Below are positions 1 to 11,600 of a DNA stretch of 64,000 nucleotides, piece after piece; within the stretch, counting starts at the first letter, position 1; each line of letters starts with the position of its first letter. Source of the DNA: Phaseolus vulgaris (Eukaryota; Streptophyta; Magnoliopsida; Fabales; Fabaceae); the NCBI RefSeq assembly GCF_000499845.2, contig NC_023756.2:44900291-44964290 (forward strand), given 5' to 3'. The position numbers and the translations under genes are program-made. The notes under the pieces are model-generated. The model was not told the DNA's origin. It ran no database searches and saw only the letters and a list, made by a program, of their open reading frames with translations.

Positions 1-674
1 GGTATTTTTTTATACCGTCCATTTTTTAACGACCATATATCACTAAATATAAAATACTAACTTTACAAAGATCTGGGTGTTAAAAAAAGATTCAATTTAC
101 GAAAAACTTAAGTTCTTTTAACTTATGAAGATCGTTTGAGTTATGATTGATGTTTATTAGGAAAGTAAATGAGTTAAGCATATTGAAATTATGATTCAAC
201 TTGCAGTTAAACAGTTCTTTTATAACTAGTACGATGCCTCCGCACCAATAATGACTTGTTTTGATTAGTTAATGAATGGCCATAAAGCCAACTGAGTTCG
301 ATCAAATGAAAATTCTTTTTTATGCACCCAATAAATGATACATAAATTCAAAATGAAGACAGGTTTCTTAATATTTTAATGCAAAGGGTGAAAGGAATAA
401 TATCAATATGCCACAAGAAAATTAAAAATTACTCATCTCAATTCTTATTTAAAATTTTTAGAATCGTCAAACTTGCACTAAATTGAATATGTCTTCTGCG
501 TTTTCTAACGGAAAAAATGTTATTAATAGGACCTTAAAATAAGTACATGACCTAGAAAATATAAAACAAAACAAAAAAGCCTACTGGTATGTTACATTGG
601 CATGACTTTCCAAAAATCAAATAAAACGTTGGTTCCTTTTGTCTTGGGCCTTCTATGTATTGTCTACTGATCTG
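1..674. other. AT-rich intergenic DNA, no gene seen
   Basis: There is no open frame of meaningful length or recognisable protein here. The sequence is AT-rich non-coding DNA leading up to the family D element that starts at 675. Confidence 0.6.
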
Positions 675-1146
675 TTTCTTCCTGCACCTCCATAAACTTT
701 TGATATTTCAAAAATATCTCTCTGTAGTATTTCGAATTACGTAATCTGAAAGTTTTTTTCTAAATTTATAATTAACTTTCGGATTATATAATTTGAAAGT
801 CTTTTTTCAATATGTATGATTAGTTTTCAGATTACATAATTTGGAATTTAAATTAGCTTTCGGATGATGTAATCCAAATTTTTTTTTTCAAAGGTGTGTC
901 CGGATTACATAATCCGGAAGCTACTCTCAATTTCAGACTTCTGAATTATATAATTCGAAATACAATTTTTTAAAAATATATTATGAATTACATAATCTGT
1001 AAGTTATTTTTGAAACCAAAATTAATTTCTAAAATATGTAATTCGAAATATGGGATGGTAAAAATAAGATAAAAAAATATGATAAAAAAAGTATTTTCAT
1101 ATTTTGTATAGGGTGACAGAAGAATATATAGAGGTGCAGGAAGAAA
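675..1146. mobile_element. Family D element, copy 1 (TTTCTTCCTGCACC terminal inverted repeats)
   Basis: The left end reads TTTCTTCCTGCACCTCCATA and the right end TATAGAGGTGCAGGAAGAAA, which are inverted complements apart from a one-base difference. Between them lie about eight degenerate copies of a palindromic motif of the form CGGATTACATAATCCGAAAG, spaced about 40-48 bp apart (near 736, 780, 828, 860, 901, 940, 985 and 1030). No transposase frame is present, so this is a non-autonomous element. The same ends and inner palindromes recur at 30981-31335, and the same ends recur at 59774-60263 and 60283-60858. The superfamily is not recognised and no clean target-site duplication was found. Confidence 0.6.
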
Positions 1147-1599
1147 TAGTCTTGTCCACTTGATTTTGTTTTTGAAGAATTTAAGAACGACCCTTGTCGT
1201 TTTGGATTTATCACTTGTAGGATTTGTTTTATTTATCATTCGAATAATAATTTCACATGTAACACAATTTGTCATCTAAGTCTAATAATCAAATTTTCAA
1301 CAATACAGCATCATCACCATTTGACTTCAATTTAAACATAACCTTCCTACCAATTTCTTCTATACTATCATAACCTAATTTAAATAAATGTTAAGTTTCC
1401 TTAACTAAGAATGTCATGTTCTTCAAGAAATTTAATCGATAAAGAAGAGATGCTTAGATATCCTCTATGTTGATTCCAGGAAACCAAACCTAGCAAAAAC
1501 AAATACGTTACTAACTAATGAAAATTCACTTTTCTCTCAAACGATAATACATCGAACAAAATGAGTATTGGTGAGGATATCTGTGACTCGTAATCTAGA

Positions 1600-1830
1600 G
1601 AATTGTTATTGTGGATTTTCGATTATAACTAGGAGTTGTTTTGTGTGTATTATGTTTTATCCTCTTTTATTTTCTTTTCATGTATCTTTAATAATTGGTT
1701 TGTTGTTATGTATAGTCTGATGGTCTTGAATAGGTTGGCCTGACCATTTTCTGTACAAGAGTTGAGACACCTTAAAGTGTCTCATTTTATTTTATTTGTT
1801 CTTTGCTGATAAAAAAACAAATAAAAAATA
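1600..1830 (+). mobile_element. Possible LINE 3' tail
   Basis: The stretch ends in TTCTTTGCTGATAAAAAAAC followed by A-rich DNA. This resembles the 3' untranslated end and poly(A) tail of plant L1-type retrotransposons. No reverse transcriptase coding sequence is visible upstream, so it would be a 5'-truncated insertion. The assignment rests on recognition of the tail only. Confidence 0.3.
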
Positions 1831-2910
1831 GAAATAATGTAAAATCTAATAAAAAAATAAAAACTTAACTTTTATTTTTATGTAGTCACCATAAAAAATA
1901 ATTTATAATCTAAAATAATTAGTAGTTAAAATCTTAGTAGTTACTATTAAATATCAAGTTAAAAATATTTTATAAATTTATATTAATATAAAAATTATTT
2001 TAGATACTAATAAATTTTAGTTTATAAAATAGTATTTAATTTAATAAATATAAAAATTAATTATTTTTATTTCTAAAATTAGTTATTATTTATAATGTTT
2101 TGTAATGTTAGTTATCTCTTAGTTTGTGCTTCAAAAAGAAAAAATATATAATCATCCATTGAAGAGAGAAATTAGGGGATTTGAGTTTTTAAAGAAAAAA
2201 TCATTTCATAGAAAATGAAAAATAAAATTGTTGTAGTTTTTATATATAACCTTTTTCACTTCAAATTCAATTATCATTCTTGACGTTTATAAAGTATTCG
2301 GAGAGAAATGTGTATTTGAAATTACTCTAAGGTTGTAATCTTTAAAAACTAATTTTAAGGAATTAAAATAAGTTTTATAAAGTTTATGATTTAAGATTTA
2401 GAGTTTATGATATAAATTTTAATGTTTGAAATTATATTTAAATTTATTTTTTAAAACTCAAGGATCAAAATCATAATTATCTTAAATTTCAGAAACTAAA
2501 AAAAAACATAATAAAATTATTTTATTGTACACATTTTTTTCTAGAAACAAACTTAAAATAACATTACACGTTACTGAAAAATTAATATAACACAGTTGAT
2601 TGGAAAATGCAAAGCATGAGATGACTACTCAATTGTTTGATTTAATTATAAAAATAATACTTTACTTTAATAAATGGGCACAACAAAATTAATTTCATAA
2701 ATAATCATAATTGATTTTTGGTAGAAATCACAAAATTTTCTACCAAGAAGTTACTATAGTAGACTTTTATGATATATAATGCACGTTAGAGTTTTTCTGT
2801 TATCTATATTTATTTTTCAGTTTTTTTTAGTAGGAAGACTTATTGATTCTTTAAAATGTTTGTAGTCTTGTAATGTGTCTAATTAAAAAAGCCATATCAT
2901 TTTATACATG

Positions 2911-2912
<2 letters not shown>
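1831..2912. other. AT-rich intergenic DNA with a decayed family A-like stretch
   Basis: No coding potential is seen. Around 1895-2110 the phrasing (TAATTAGTAGTTAAAATCTTAGTAG, TTTCTAAAATTAGTTATTAT) resembles very decayed family A foldback elements, but it is too diverged to bound. Confidence 0.4.

Positions 2913-2947
<35 letters not shown>
2913..2947. repeat. (AT)n microsatellite
   Basis: Uninterrupted AT dinucleotide run of about 35 bp directly before the left end of a family A element. Confidence 0.9.
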
Positions 2948-2948
<1 letters not shown>

Positions 2949-3130
2949 CACTGTGAAGAAAATCGTGAAATAGAAATCAATTTTAGTGACTAAATTAGAG
3001 ACTATTTTAGAGACTAAAAATATTTTTAGTTTCTAAATTAGTTTCTATTATTGTTAAATACTTTCTAAATTAGTATCTAATTAACTATCAAAATTTTAAT
3101 AATCAATTATTTAGATTTTAAATTTAGTAT
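2949..3130. mobile_element. Family A foldback element, left half only
   Basis: It begins CACTGTGAAGAAAATCGTGAAATAGAAA, a degenerate version of the family A end CACTACAAGAAAATCATGAAATAGAAAC. It runs through the left half of the element (TTTCTAAATTAGTTTCTATTATTGTTAAATA, then TTATTTAGATTTTAAATTTAGTA at the axis). The right half is not recognisable, so it is a truncated copy. Confidence 0.5.
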
Positions 3131-5087
3131 AAAAAATTTTGGAGAAAAAAATACCATGAAAGAGAAAAGTGAAGAGAAATGAGATAAAAATATAAAATTT
3201 GTAAATGATTTGATTGAAGCGATAGATAAAAAATATTTTTTAATTACTAAATTTTAAGATTACTATTTTGCCCTTGTAATTTTGTTAAAATTACCCACAT
3301 TTCGTTAAAACATTATTGTTGTACTATCGGCAAACTCACTTGGACTGAAAAATAACTACGAATTATATAACATTGCCAATACACATAAAAATGTAGATTA
3401 TTTTCATAAAATTAAATTGAAATTAAAATAAATATTCTTTATATTATTATTATCATTAGTTTATGAATTTATTTGAATTGTTATTATTCTTAATTTTGTT
3501 ATTATTACTTTTATTAATATTATTACCTTATAATTTTATAATTTTTAATATTTTATTATTATAATTGTTATTTATTATTTTACTATTATTTTTATATATT
3601 ATTACTATTTTATGAACTCATTTTGATTATTATTATTATTTTAAGATTTTACTAATACTATTACTTATGATTTATAATTATAATTATTATTATTTCATAA
3701 ATTTATTTTGATTATCATTATTATTACTAATTTTTATTAATAATATTATTAGTTTACTATTATTATATACATTTATATTATTATTATTTAAATATTTTGA
3801 TTTTGATTTTTATTATTATTTATTATTTTTATATTATATTGTTATAATATGTATAATATATTATAATGTGATCAATTATATTTGTTTAAAGAATTCTGTA
3901 GTAGTAAGGATAAACTGGTAATTTTATCTTTTTCGTTTGGTTTTTGTCCCATTTCGGATGAGTTGGAACATCCTTCTTTCCACGAGAACAATATTCCTCT
4001 ACAAACAAGCACAACGTAAAGTTAAAGTTTCTAATATGATATATGAGATTTCTTAAATCTTCTATACCTATATATAAATAAATATAAATGGGATTTTATT
4101 CTAATTTTTTTATATTATATTATATTTTATTATTTTTAAAATATGAGAGAAGATATTTGTTATTTTGTGAGTAATTTTAATTTTATATCTCAAAAGGATA
4201 ACAGAAAAGATAACACTATTTTTAAATTAAAAAAAATTAAATTCAAAAATTTTATATTTCTAGAATTTAAAATTTTTTGAATTCAAAACTAAATATTGTA
4301 AAGTGAGACTTGTTGAGAAGCATTTCACAATTGCATCTTTTTCTCCCGCTCATCTTGACTTTTATCACATCAAACATCTTTTTCGTTTTCTATTTTCATA
4401 TTCGAAATTCAAAGTATGAGAATGCGTTGTTTCCTTCAAGGAGCACGAAACCAACCAGTAAGTTTTTCAATTATAAAGTAGAAGATGAAAATGCAATGTT
4501 TGAATTTGCTTTTCTTTTTCATTCATTTATGCATGTCTTTGGCATTGTATGAGATGACAATATTGTTATTATTGTGTTGACACCAATAACGTCATAAAAT
4601 ACACTTAGGCAACAATTTAATCAAACTTATAACATAAATATTAAAGAATAGTAGAATTTTGTTCATTGAATAAAAATTTGAAAGGAAAAAAATGTACCAG
4701 ATAAAAGTGCGACGGTGGGAGTGAAAAAATGTTAGTCTATGAGAAAAAGAGGGATTAAGGAGAAAAATGGGAGGTGCGTTAGTTTATGAGCGAAAGGAGT
4801 GAGAAAATGGATCAGGAGAGGGAAGAACAAACAAACAAACGAACGCTTACGTTTTCGGATTTGATTAGGAGGGTTAATTATAAGGGTGGCGGTGATGGAG
4901 AATATGGAGGGAAGTGGTTGACGGTGGTAGTAAAGGTAAGAACGATTTAACTAAGTCTCTCTGTGGGTCTAAGACAAAGAAAAGAAAAACATATTTCATT
5001 ATATGTTCTTCTTTTGTATATAACATTTTTCATGAATTTTTTATTTATTACTTAATGATGTCTCATGTATCTATACCTATCTATACC
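3131..5087. other. AT-rich intergenic DNA with an ATT-rich tract
   Basis: From about 3436 to 3860 the sequence is a long low-complexity tract of ATT/TTA trinucleotides broken by single-base changes, probably an old expanded microsatellite. A TCTATACCTATATATAAATA phrase near 4064 resembles the 5' end of the Helitron-like family seen at 5060-5100. No gene is supported; short open frames here look like chance. Confidence 0.5.
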
Positions 5088-7540
5088 TATATATAAAGGG
5101 ATTCTCCTCTTTAACTTTCTCAATTTTTTCTCTATTTTATCCTTATATAAATATTTGATTTTATATCATTATTATAGACATTGCGTCATTTCCTATTTTG
5201 TCAAAAATTTTAAAAATTTAAATTTTAAAAAATTTCAAATTTTCAAACCCTAAATCAAATTTCCTATTTGATTTCAAAAAAAAAAAATCAAATTTTTTAA
5301 AAAATTCAAATTTTCAAAATAAAAATTCAAATTTTTAAAAAATTTAAAATTTCAAAATTTTTAAAGTTTTATTAGGTAAAAAATGGAAACAAAATTTTTA
5401 TTTGAAATATTTTATAAAAAGTGTATGTCAAAACAGTTTTCAAATTGATTTAAGAAACACTCTTACTCTTTAACCCCTATTGGATTTGAATATCTTCACT
5501 TTGCATAAACCCACGTACCCACTCTACTTCTCACTTTCTTTTCTGTACCCTACTTCCCATCTTTCTTTTCTCTTTCCTTTTTTTTTTTATGTAAAAGCAT
5601 ACTTTCATTCTCACTTCTCTTTCTCTTTCTATGTTTGGATTAATTTTTGTGAAACCCAAATTTGACCTTTGTCTTATGAAATTGTAAATGAAGTTTGTGA
5701 CTAGATGGATGGGAAGGACTTAACAAAAGGAGTTGCGGGCACCATCACAACAATCGGTAATTTTCTTTATGTGCATTTCAATTTGTGAAACACTAATTTG
5801 ACATTTTTCTTATGAAATTGTGATTGAAACATGTAACTAGAGGTATAAGAACTACTTAACAAAAGGAGGCAAAGGGTAAGTGATGAAAATCCTTTATCAT
5901 AAGACGTTTTCTGAAAATAATTTTATGGATTTAAATAAAATCATACAGAACGCTGACTAAAATATATTCTCATTTCCTCATATTTTACGGAAAAGTTACT
6001 TTCAATGTGATTTACTTATTCCCAATCTTCAAACAAGGAGAAACTCAGTTAGAAGAATGTAAAAAGAGGAAGATACTGAACCCCAAGACACTATTTTCCG
6101 TGCGTGTTCCTATAATTGTCGTGCTTACCCCCAAGCGCAAGGTTCCAATGCAAAGGAACATTGTTAAGAGTGGTGTGTAATCTGGATTCCGTGCGTGTTG
6201 CATCATTGAAAAAAAAGTTGCATACGCTTCTACATCCACGAAAGAGTGTAGGTAAAGATTGGTATTTTTCCTATTTTATCCTTATATCAATATTTGATTT
6301 TATTTCATTATTATGGACATTACGTCATTTTCTATGTTTTTAAAAAAAATTAAATTTAAATTTTAAATTTTTTTCAAATTTTCAAAACCTTTTCGAAAAA
6401 CTTCAAATTTTAAATTTAAAAAAAAATTCAAAATTTTAAATTTTAAATTTTAAATTCTTTTAAAGATATTAGGTAAAAAAATGGAAACAAAATTTTTATT
6501 TGAAATATTTTATAAAAAATATATGTAAGAATAGGTTTCAAATTGATTTAAGAAGCACTCTTACTCTTTAATCCTTATTAGATATGAATATCTTCACTAT
6601 GCATAAACTCAAATACCCACTCTATTTCTCACTTTCTTTTTTGTACCCTACTTCCCATTTTCTTTTCTCTTTCCTTTTTCATGTAAAAGCATACTTTCAT
6701 TCTCACTACTCTTTCTCTTTCTATGTTTTGATTAATCTCTGTGGAACCCTAATTTGACCTTTATCTTATGAAATTGTAATTGAAGTTTGTGACTAGATGG
6801 ATGAGAATGACTTAACAAAAGGAGTTGCGGGCACCATCACAACCATCGGTATATGTGCATTTCAATTTGTGAAACACTAATTTGACATTTTTCTTATGAA
6901 ATTGTGATTGAAACATGTGACTAGAAGTATAAGAAGGACTCAACAAAAGGAGACAGAGGGTAAGTGATGAAAGTCCTTTATCATAAGACATTTTCTGAAA
7001 ATAATTTTATGGATTTAAATAAAATCATACAGAACACTGACTAAAATATATTCTCATTTTCCTCATGTTTTACGGAAAAATTACTTTCAATCTGATTTAC
7101 TTATTCACAATCTTCAAACAAGGAGAAACTTAGTTAGAAGAACGTAGCAATAGGAAGATATTGAACCTCAAGGCACTATTTCCCGTGTGTGTTCCTATCA
7201 TTGTCGTGCTTACCCCCAAGTGCAAGGTTCCAATGCGAAGGAACATTGTTAAGTGCGGTGTGTAATCTGGATTCGGTGCGTGTTGCATCATCGAAAAAAA
7301 GTTGCATGCGCTTCTACATCTACGGAAGAGTGTAGGTAAAAATTGGTATTTTTCCTATTTTATCCTTATATCAATATTTGATTTTATTTCATTATTATGG
7401 GCATTGCATCATTTTCTATTTTTTAAAAAAATTTAAAATTTAAAATTTAAAATTTTTTCAAACCCTAAAAGCCTTTTCGAAACACTTCAAATTTCAAAAA
7501 ATTTTAAAATTTCAAAATTTTAAATTTAAAAAATTGTTAG
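5088..7540 (+). repeat. Tandem duplication of about 1.1 kb, 2 full copies plus a partial third, Helitron-like start
   Basis: The phrase TATTTTATCCTTATAT, followed by TATTTGATTTTAT, ATTATTAT and a GACATTGCGTCATTT or GGACATTACGTCATTT box, occurs at 5133, 6272 and 7356, giving periods of 1139 and 1084 bp. Copies 1 and 2 align along their length with small indels; copy 3 stops near 7540. The start (TCTATACCTATATATAAAGG, about 5069-5098) matches, on the opposite strand, the end of the Helitron-like element at 41022-41677. No protein is encoded. AT-rich AAATTTTAAAATTT blocks sit in each copy. Confidence 0.75.
5645..5872 (+). repeat. Internal direct repeat of about 120 bp inside the 1.1 kb unit
   Basis: Within each large unit a shorter segment is repeated: a GTGAAACxC-AATTTGAC phrase, then CTTATGAAATTGT, then ACTTAACAAAAGG. 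In unit 1 it occurs at about 5650-5740 and 5785-5870, and the arrangement recurs in unit 2 near 6740-6960. The small duplication therefore predates the large one. Confidence 0.6.
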
Positions 7541-8075
7541 ACCAATTTGATTATGTACTTCAAGGTGATCTTGGAATTGAAAGAAAATTGGAGAGATGGA
7601 AGAGAGAGAAAGAGGAGAGCATAGAGACTTAATGTGTTTATTTAGGGGATTTACAAATAAACATTATCAATTTCATTATCATTTCATAGATTTTGAGACT
7701 TTGGATTGTCTCATCAGAAGGCGAACCTTTCCAATAAGGTTGCGCTTTAGTAACTTCACGCTACCCACACCTCGCTTTAAAAATTGAGGATAAATTTTTG
7801 GTTTATTGCTTAATGGTGTCGCATGTGTTATATGATCAAAATAAAAAATGCAGAAGAAAAACAACTTTTACATTTTATTTTATTTTAAAGAGTTACATTA
7901 TTTAGATTTCCCTCCGACATTCATAGAGGGTCCAAATAAATCTTAGTCTAGTTATACGTATGGTAAAATCACCATAGCTTCCACCAAAATGAATCTTCCT
8001 TCAAGTTGCTCAAAATAGGGAAATCCTATTCCTGTCATTCAACCAACCTACTACCTCTGGGTGGATCTCTTTGTA
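7541..8075. other. Intergenic DNA, no gene seen
   Basis: This segment is less AT-rich than its surroundings and starts with TGTTAGACCAATTTG, which could be an LTR start, but no matching end or primer-binding site was found. It abuts the large foldback on the right. Confidence 0.4.
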
Positions 8076-8870
8076 GCCACTTCAAGTAAGTTCACGTCTT
8101 CCAGAATATCTACATATATAAATTTGTTTTAAAGAAATAGTCCAGAACCTGATGTAAAAAGGGTGTTTTTCCACAAATTTTTGTTGCAAGATAAAAATTA
8201 AGAGGCAATCAATGACATTAATTGTTTCTCCACTTCTCCCCAGTTCTTAACTTTGGTCACCAGAGGGTGCTCTTCGGTAGATTCGCTCTTGCATTAAGGA
8301 TATGAATTTTCATAATAAAAAAGTAGGACTCTAATTCTAACATTAGCACACTCTAAGGCATATCACGTGTTATCATCAATAAGAACCTTGACATTTAAGG
8401 ACCTACAAATTTATGACTTCGGTCTTGACACACCATCAAAAGCAAAGTGGTTACCAAAGTTTTCCTGGACTGTTTCATGAGATTCACTTTGGTAACCACT
8501 TTGTTCTTGATGGTTGTCAATATCGAAATCAGAAATTTGTAGGTCCTTAAATGCCAAGGTTCTTATTGATGATAACCTGTGATATGCCTTAGAATGTGCT
8601 AATGTTGGAATTAGAGTCCTGCTTTTTTATTATGAAAATTAATATCCTTGGTGCAAGAGCGAATCTACCGAATAGCACCCTTTGGTGACCAAAGTTAAGA
8701 ACTGAGAAGAAGTGGAACAACAATTAAATGTCATTGATTACCTCTTAGTCTTTATCCTGTGACAAGAATTTGTGAAAAATCACCCTATTTACATCAGATT
8801 CTAGACTATGTGTGTAAAACATCTTTATATATATAGATATTCTTGAAGACGTGAACTCACTTGAAGTGGT
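8076..8870. repeat. Large inverted repeat (foldback), arms about 385 bp, 25 bp spacer
   Basis: The left arm (about 8076-8460) and right arm (8486-8870) are reverse complements over their full length with scattered mismatches and small indels. Matched anchors include CCACTTCAAG/CTTGAAGTGG at the outer ends, AGTTCTTAACTTTGGTCACC/GGTGACCAAAGTTAAGAACT inside, and GTGGTTACCAAAGT/ACTTTGGTAACCAC at the inner ends. The spacer is 8461-8485. Neither arm has a coherent reading frame. If transcribed, the RNA would form a long near-perfect hairpin suited to DICER processing; that is inference. The arms are not similar to families A, B or D. Confidence 0.88.
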
Positions 8871-9829
8871 TGACATTTATACAAAATCTTAAGTTCTCAA
8901 TCTTTCAAAGTATTTATTCTAAGCTGGATCTCATCAATATTTGTTCCCCAACTTACGGGTGACTGACAAATGATATGGATACAAAACTTCTAAAAGGAAG
9001 TTAATTTTTTTTTTCTAATTCTTAGCTATTTCTTTTTTACTTATGTCTAACCTTTAATTTGTGTTTTCTTATTCTAGTCTTTGTTGGCTTTTATTTTACA
9101 TTATGTCTTTTTAATTAGACTTAAAATAAATGTACTCCTCGGACTTTTTGCTTTGATCTAAGCAAGGAAAAGAAAATAGAAGAAATATTTTTTCTCGTAT
9201 CCTTTGCTCTTTGTCTTCCTTTTTCTTCATCTTATCCCAGTTCTTCATTTCTAACAATTTTACATTATTATACATAAATAAAAAAATATGTTTAATCTTT
9301 TAAAATTTGTTTACAAACCTAAAAAAATATTTCACGATAAAATAAATTTATAAATATACGCCTAGAATCAAATACTATTAAAGATGTGGGTCTAAACCTA
9401 AAATAGATCTCTCTCATTCAAGCAGGCAAAGTTCATATTTTAACTTTGGACACCTAACTTATATCATTTAAGATGAAGCCTAACTTGACCCATCTTCTTA
9501 GAAGAAAATTCAATATTGATTAATGAAATTAAAAACCTAAAATCCTTCTTTGAATACTCAATTTAATAAATACATTAAAAGTTAAATATATTTTTCATTA
9601 TACTATAACACTAAATTAGTTTTCGTTTATACTCCAAAAACTTTAGATTTTTTATATATTTATACTAATAAAATTATTGAAATGTATTTTCTACGTGAAA
9701 AACTTAAAAAAAAATTCTATTACAGAAAAAAACATATTTACACCATATATTAATTCATATACACACAAAATTATCTCATTTCACAAAACTGAAAAAAAAA
9801 TTGTAAACTAAAGATGATTATTTTTTTCA
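8871..9829. other. AT-rich intergenic DNA
   Basis: No gene or recognised repeat is seen between the large foldback and the next family A element. Confidence 0.5.
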
Positions 9830-10171
9830 CACTAAAAAAAATAATGAAATAGAAACTAATTTTAGAAAAAAAAAACAATTAGTTGTTATAATGACTAAAT
9901 TAGAGACCATTTTAGAAACTTAAAAAAAATTGATTTCTAAATTAGTTCATGTTATTGTTAAATAGTTTATAAATTAGTATCTAATTAGCTACCAAGGTTT
10001 TAACTACTAATTATTTAGATTCTAAATTTGATAACAAAAACCTTGGTAGCTAATTAGATACCAATTTAGAAACCATTTAACAATAATAAAAACTAATTTA
10101 GAAAACAAAATTTTAAACTAACTATTTTTCGTCTCTAAAATTGGTTTCTATTTCATGATCTTCTTGTAGTG
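9830..10171. mobile_element. Family A foldback element, copy 2
   Basis: The left end is degenerate (CACTAAAAAAAATAATGAAATAG); the right end is intact (TTTCATGATCTTCTTGTAGTG). The interior folds back on itself: TTAGTATCTAATTAGCTACC on the left matches GGTAGCTAATTAGATACCAA on the right, around an axis near 10015. There is no coding sequence. Confidence 0.75.
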
Positions 10172-11360
10172 TCAGTATCCAGTCTAAGTGCCACTCATCA
10201 AGCTAATTATTAATTAATTTGTTTTTTTTTTCAAAGAAGATGGTGGTTCCATTATCGCCCGCAGAAGAGTGATTGTATTTTTCTGACTCCATTTTCATAC
10301 CTAACAAGGGTCACCCATGCTTACTTTCAATTCCTTATCTCTGATAAATAGATAATTAATAAACACAAGACAATTCAATATAGTACAATATCCTAGTCAA
10401 CACCACCTTAAATTTTAATGTGGTTACTCATCTTGCACACAATTATTAAACTTCATTATAGATCCCTGCATGCAACAATGGAGAAGAATCTGCATTAAAT
10501 AAACCCCAAAAAGTTACACTGTTTTTGGTAGTTAGGTATAATATGTGAGGCCTGTGATTAGGTTTGTTGGGTCGGATTTAGAATTTAAAGTGGTAACCTA
10601 AATTTTTCTTAAGGTCCAAAGTAAATACTAAATAGTATAAAGTTGACAATAACATAGTTGTCTCATGTGGCTGCACCATGTTACCTCACCTAAGTTTGGG
10701 AAACTATTGGCTGTAACATGTCTCCTCAACTACTTAAACCACCATGTCATGTCACAGTCAACTGCTTATAAATGTGTGTTTGAATCATCATTTACAAACT
10801 TCACTTTAGATTATTTCCATTTCATCAAATTCTCTTTTTAATGGAGGTTCAATTTTAAATGTAGCTAATTAGAATTCAAGATAATACGAATTTTAAAGTA
10901 TATATATCGTTTAATATTTAGAGATCACATAAAAAAAAATTAACTAAGATTTATAAAATGCACATTGTATTAGTTTTAAGAAGTAAACTTTAAGCTTAAT
11001 TTAATTTTACAAAATTATTCAAAAAAATGAATTTTAAGTTTAATTCAATTCTACAAAATTATTCGAAAAAATAAATTTTACGTTCATTCACTAGTATAAC
11101 AATGGTATTTAATGACAATTAATGTTGTCCATCAAAATACGATGACATTTTTGTTATTACGGTAAAAATATAGGCATTGGTCCTCCCTATAACCTCTGTT
11201 TATACTCAGTGCGAACTAACATCGGTTATAAAGAAAAACGTCGTCTATTTGAAAAGAATAGACGTTGATTCCTTTTATAATTCGCGTCTATTTAAAAGAG
11301 GTACTATCATATACACTAATTTTAGTGAACAACCATCATCCATGATTTTTAATTTTTTTT
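10172..11360. other. Intergenic DNA, no gene seen
   Basis: AT-rich, without a convincing frame, RNA gene or bounded repeat. Confidence 0.5.
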
Positions 11361-11600
11361 TAAATAAAAGCTTTCATGTTAGGCATCACTATGTAACTTA
11401 AGATCTCAGTTAGGCTGACACCTCAAGTAACAACAATCATTTGTCATTACTTGAAAAAAGTATTATTAAAAAAACAAAAATATGAAAGGATTAGACTAAA
11501 ACTCATATATTAACAAAATTGATACATAGGTAGACTATACATATTTATAAAGAATTCTAAAAACAGACAAGATGAAAACATATTATACCAATGAAAAGAT
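11361..11600 (+). repeat. Family B dispersed repeat, copy 1
   Basis: It shares with 36071-36330 (same strand) and 46872-47095 (opposite strand) the ordered blocks CTTTCATGTT, ATCACTATGTAA, AACAACAATCATTT, ATATGTTAAC-like, GATACATAG-TAGACTATAC, ATAAAGAATTCTA and TATTATACCAAT. The family has no open frame; its class is unknown. Confidence 0.65.

Noticed and set aside
8076..8870. Calling the large foldback a MIR gene
   Set aside because: Arms of 385 bp are far longer than a typical plant precursor and carry no known mature sequence; it is reported as an inverted repeat only.
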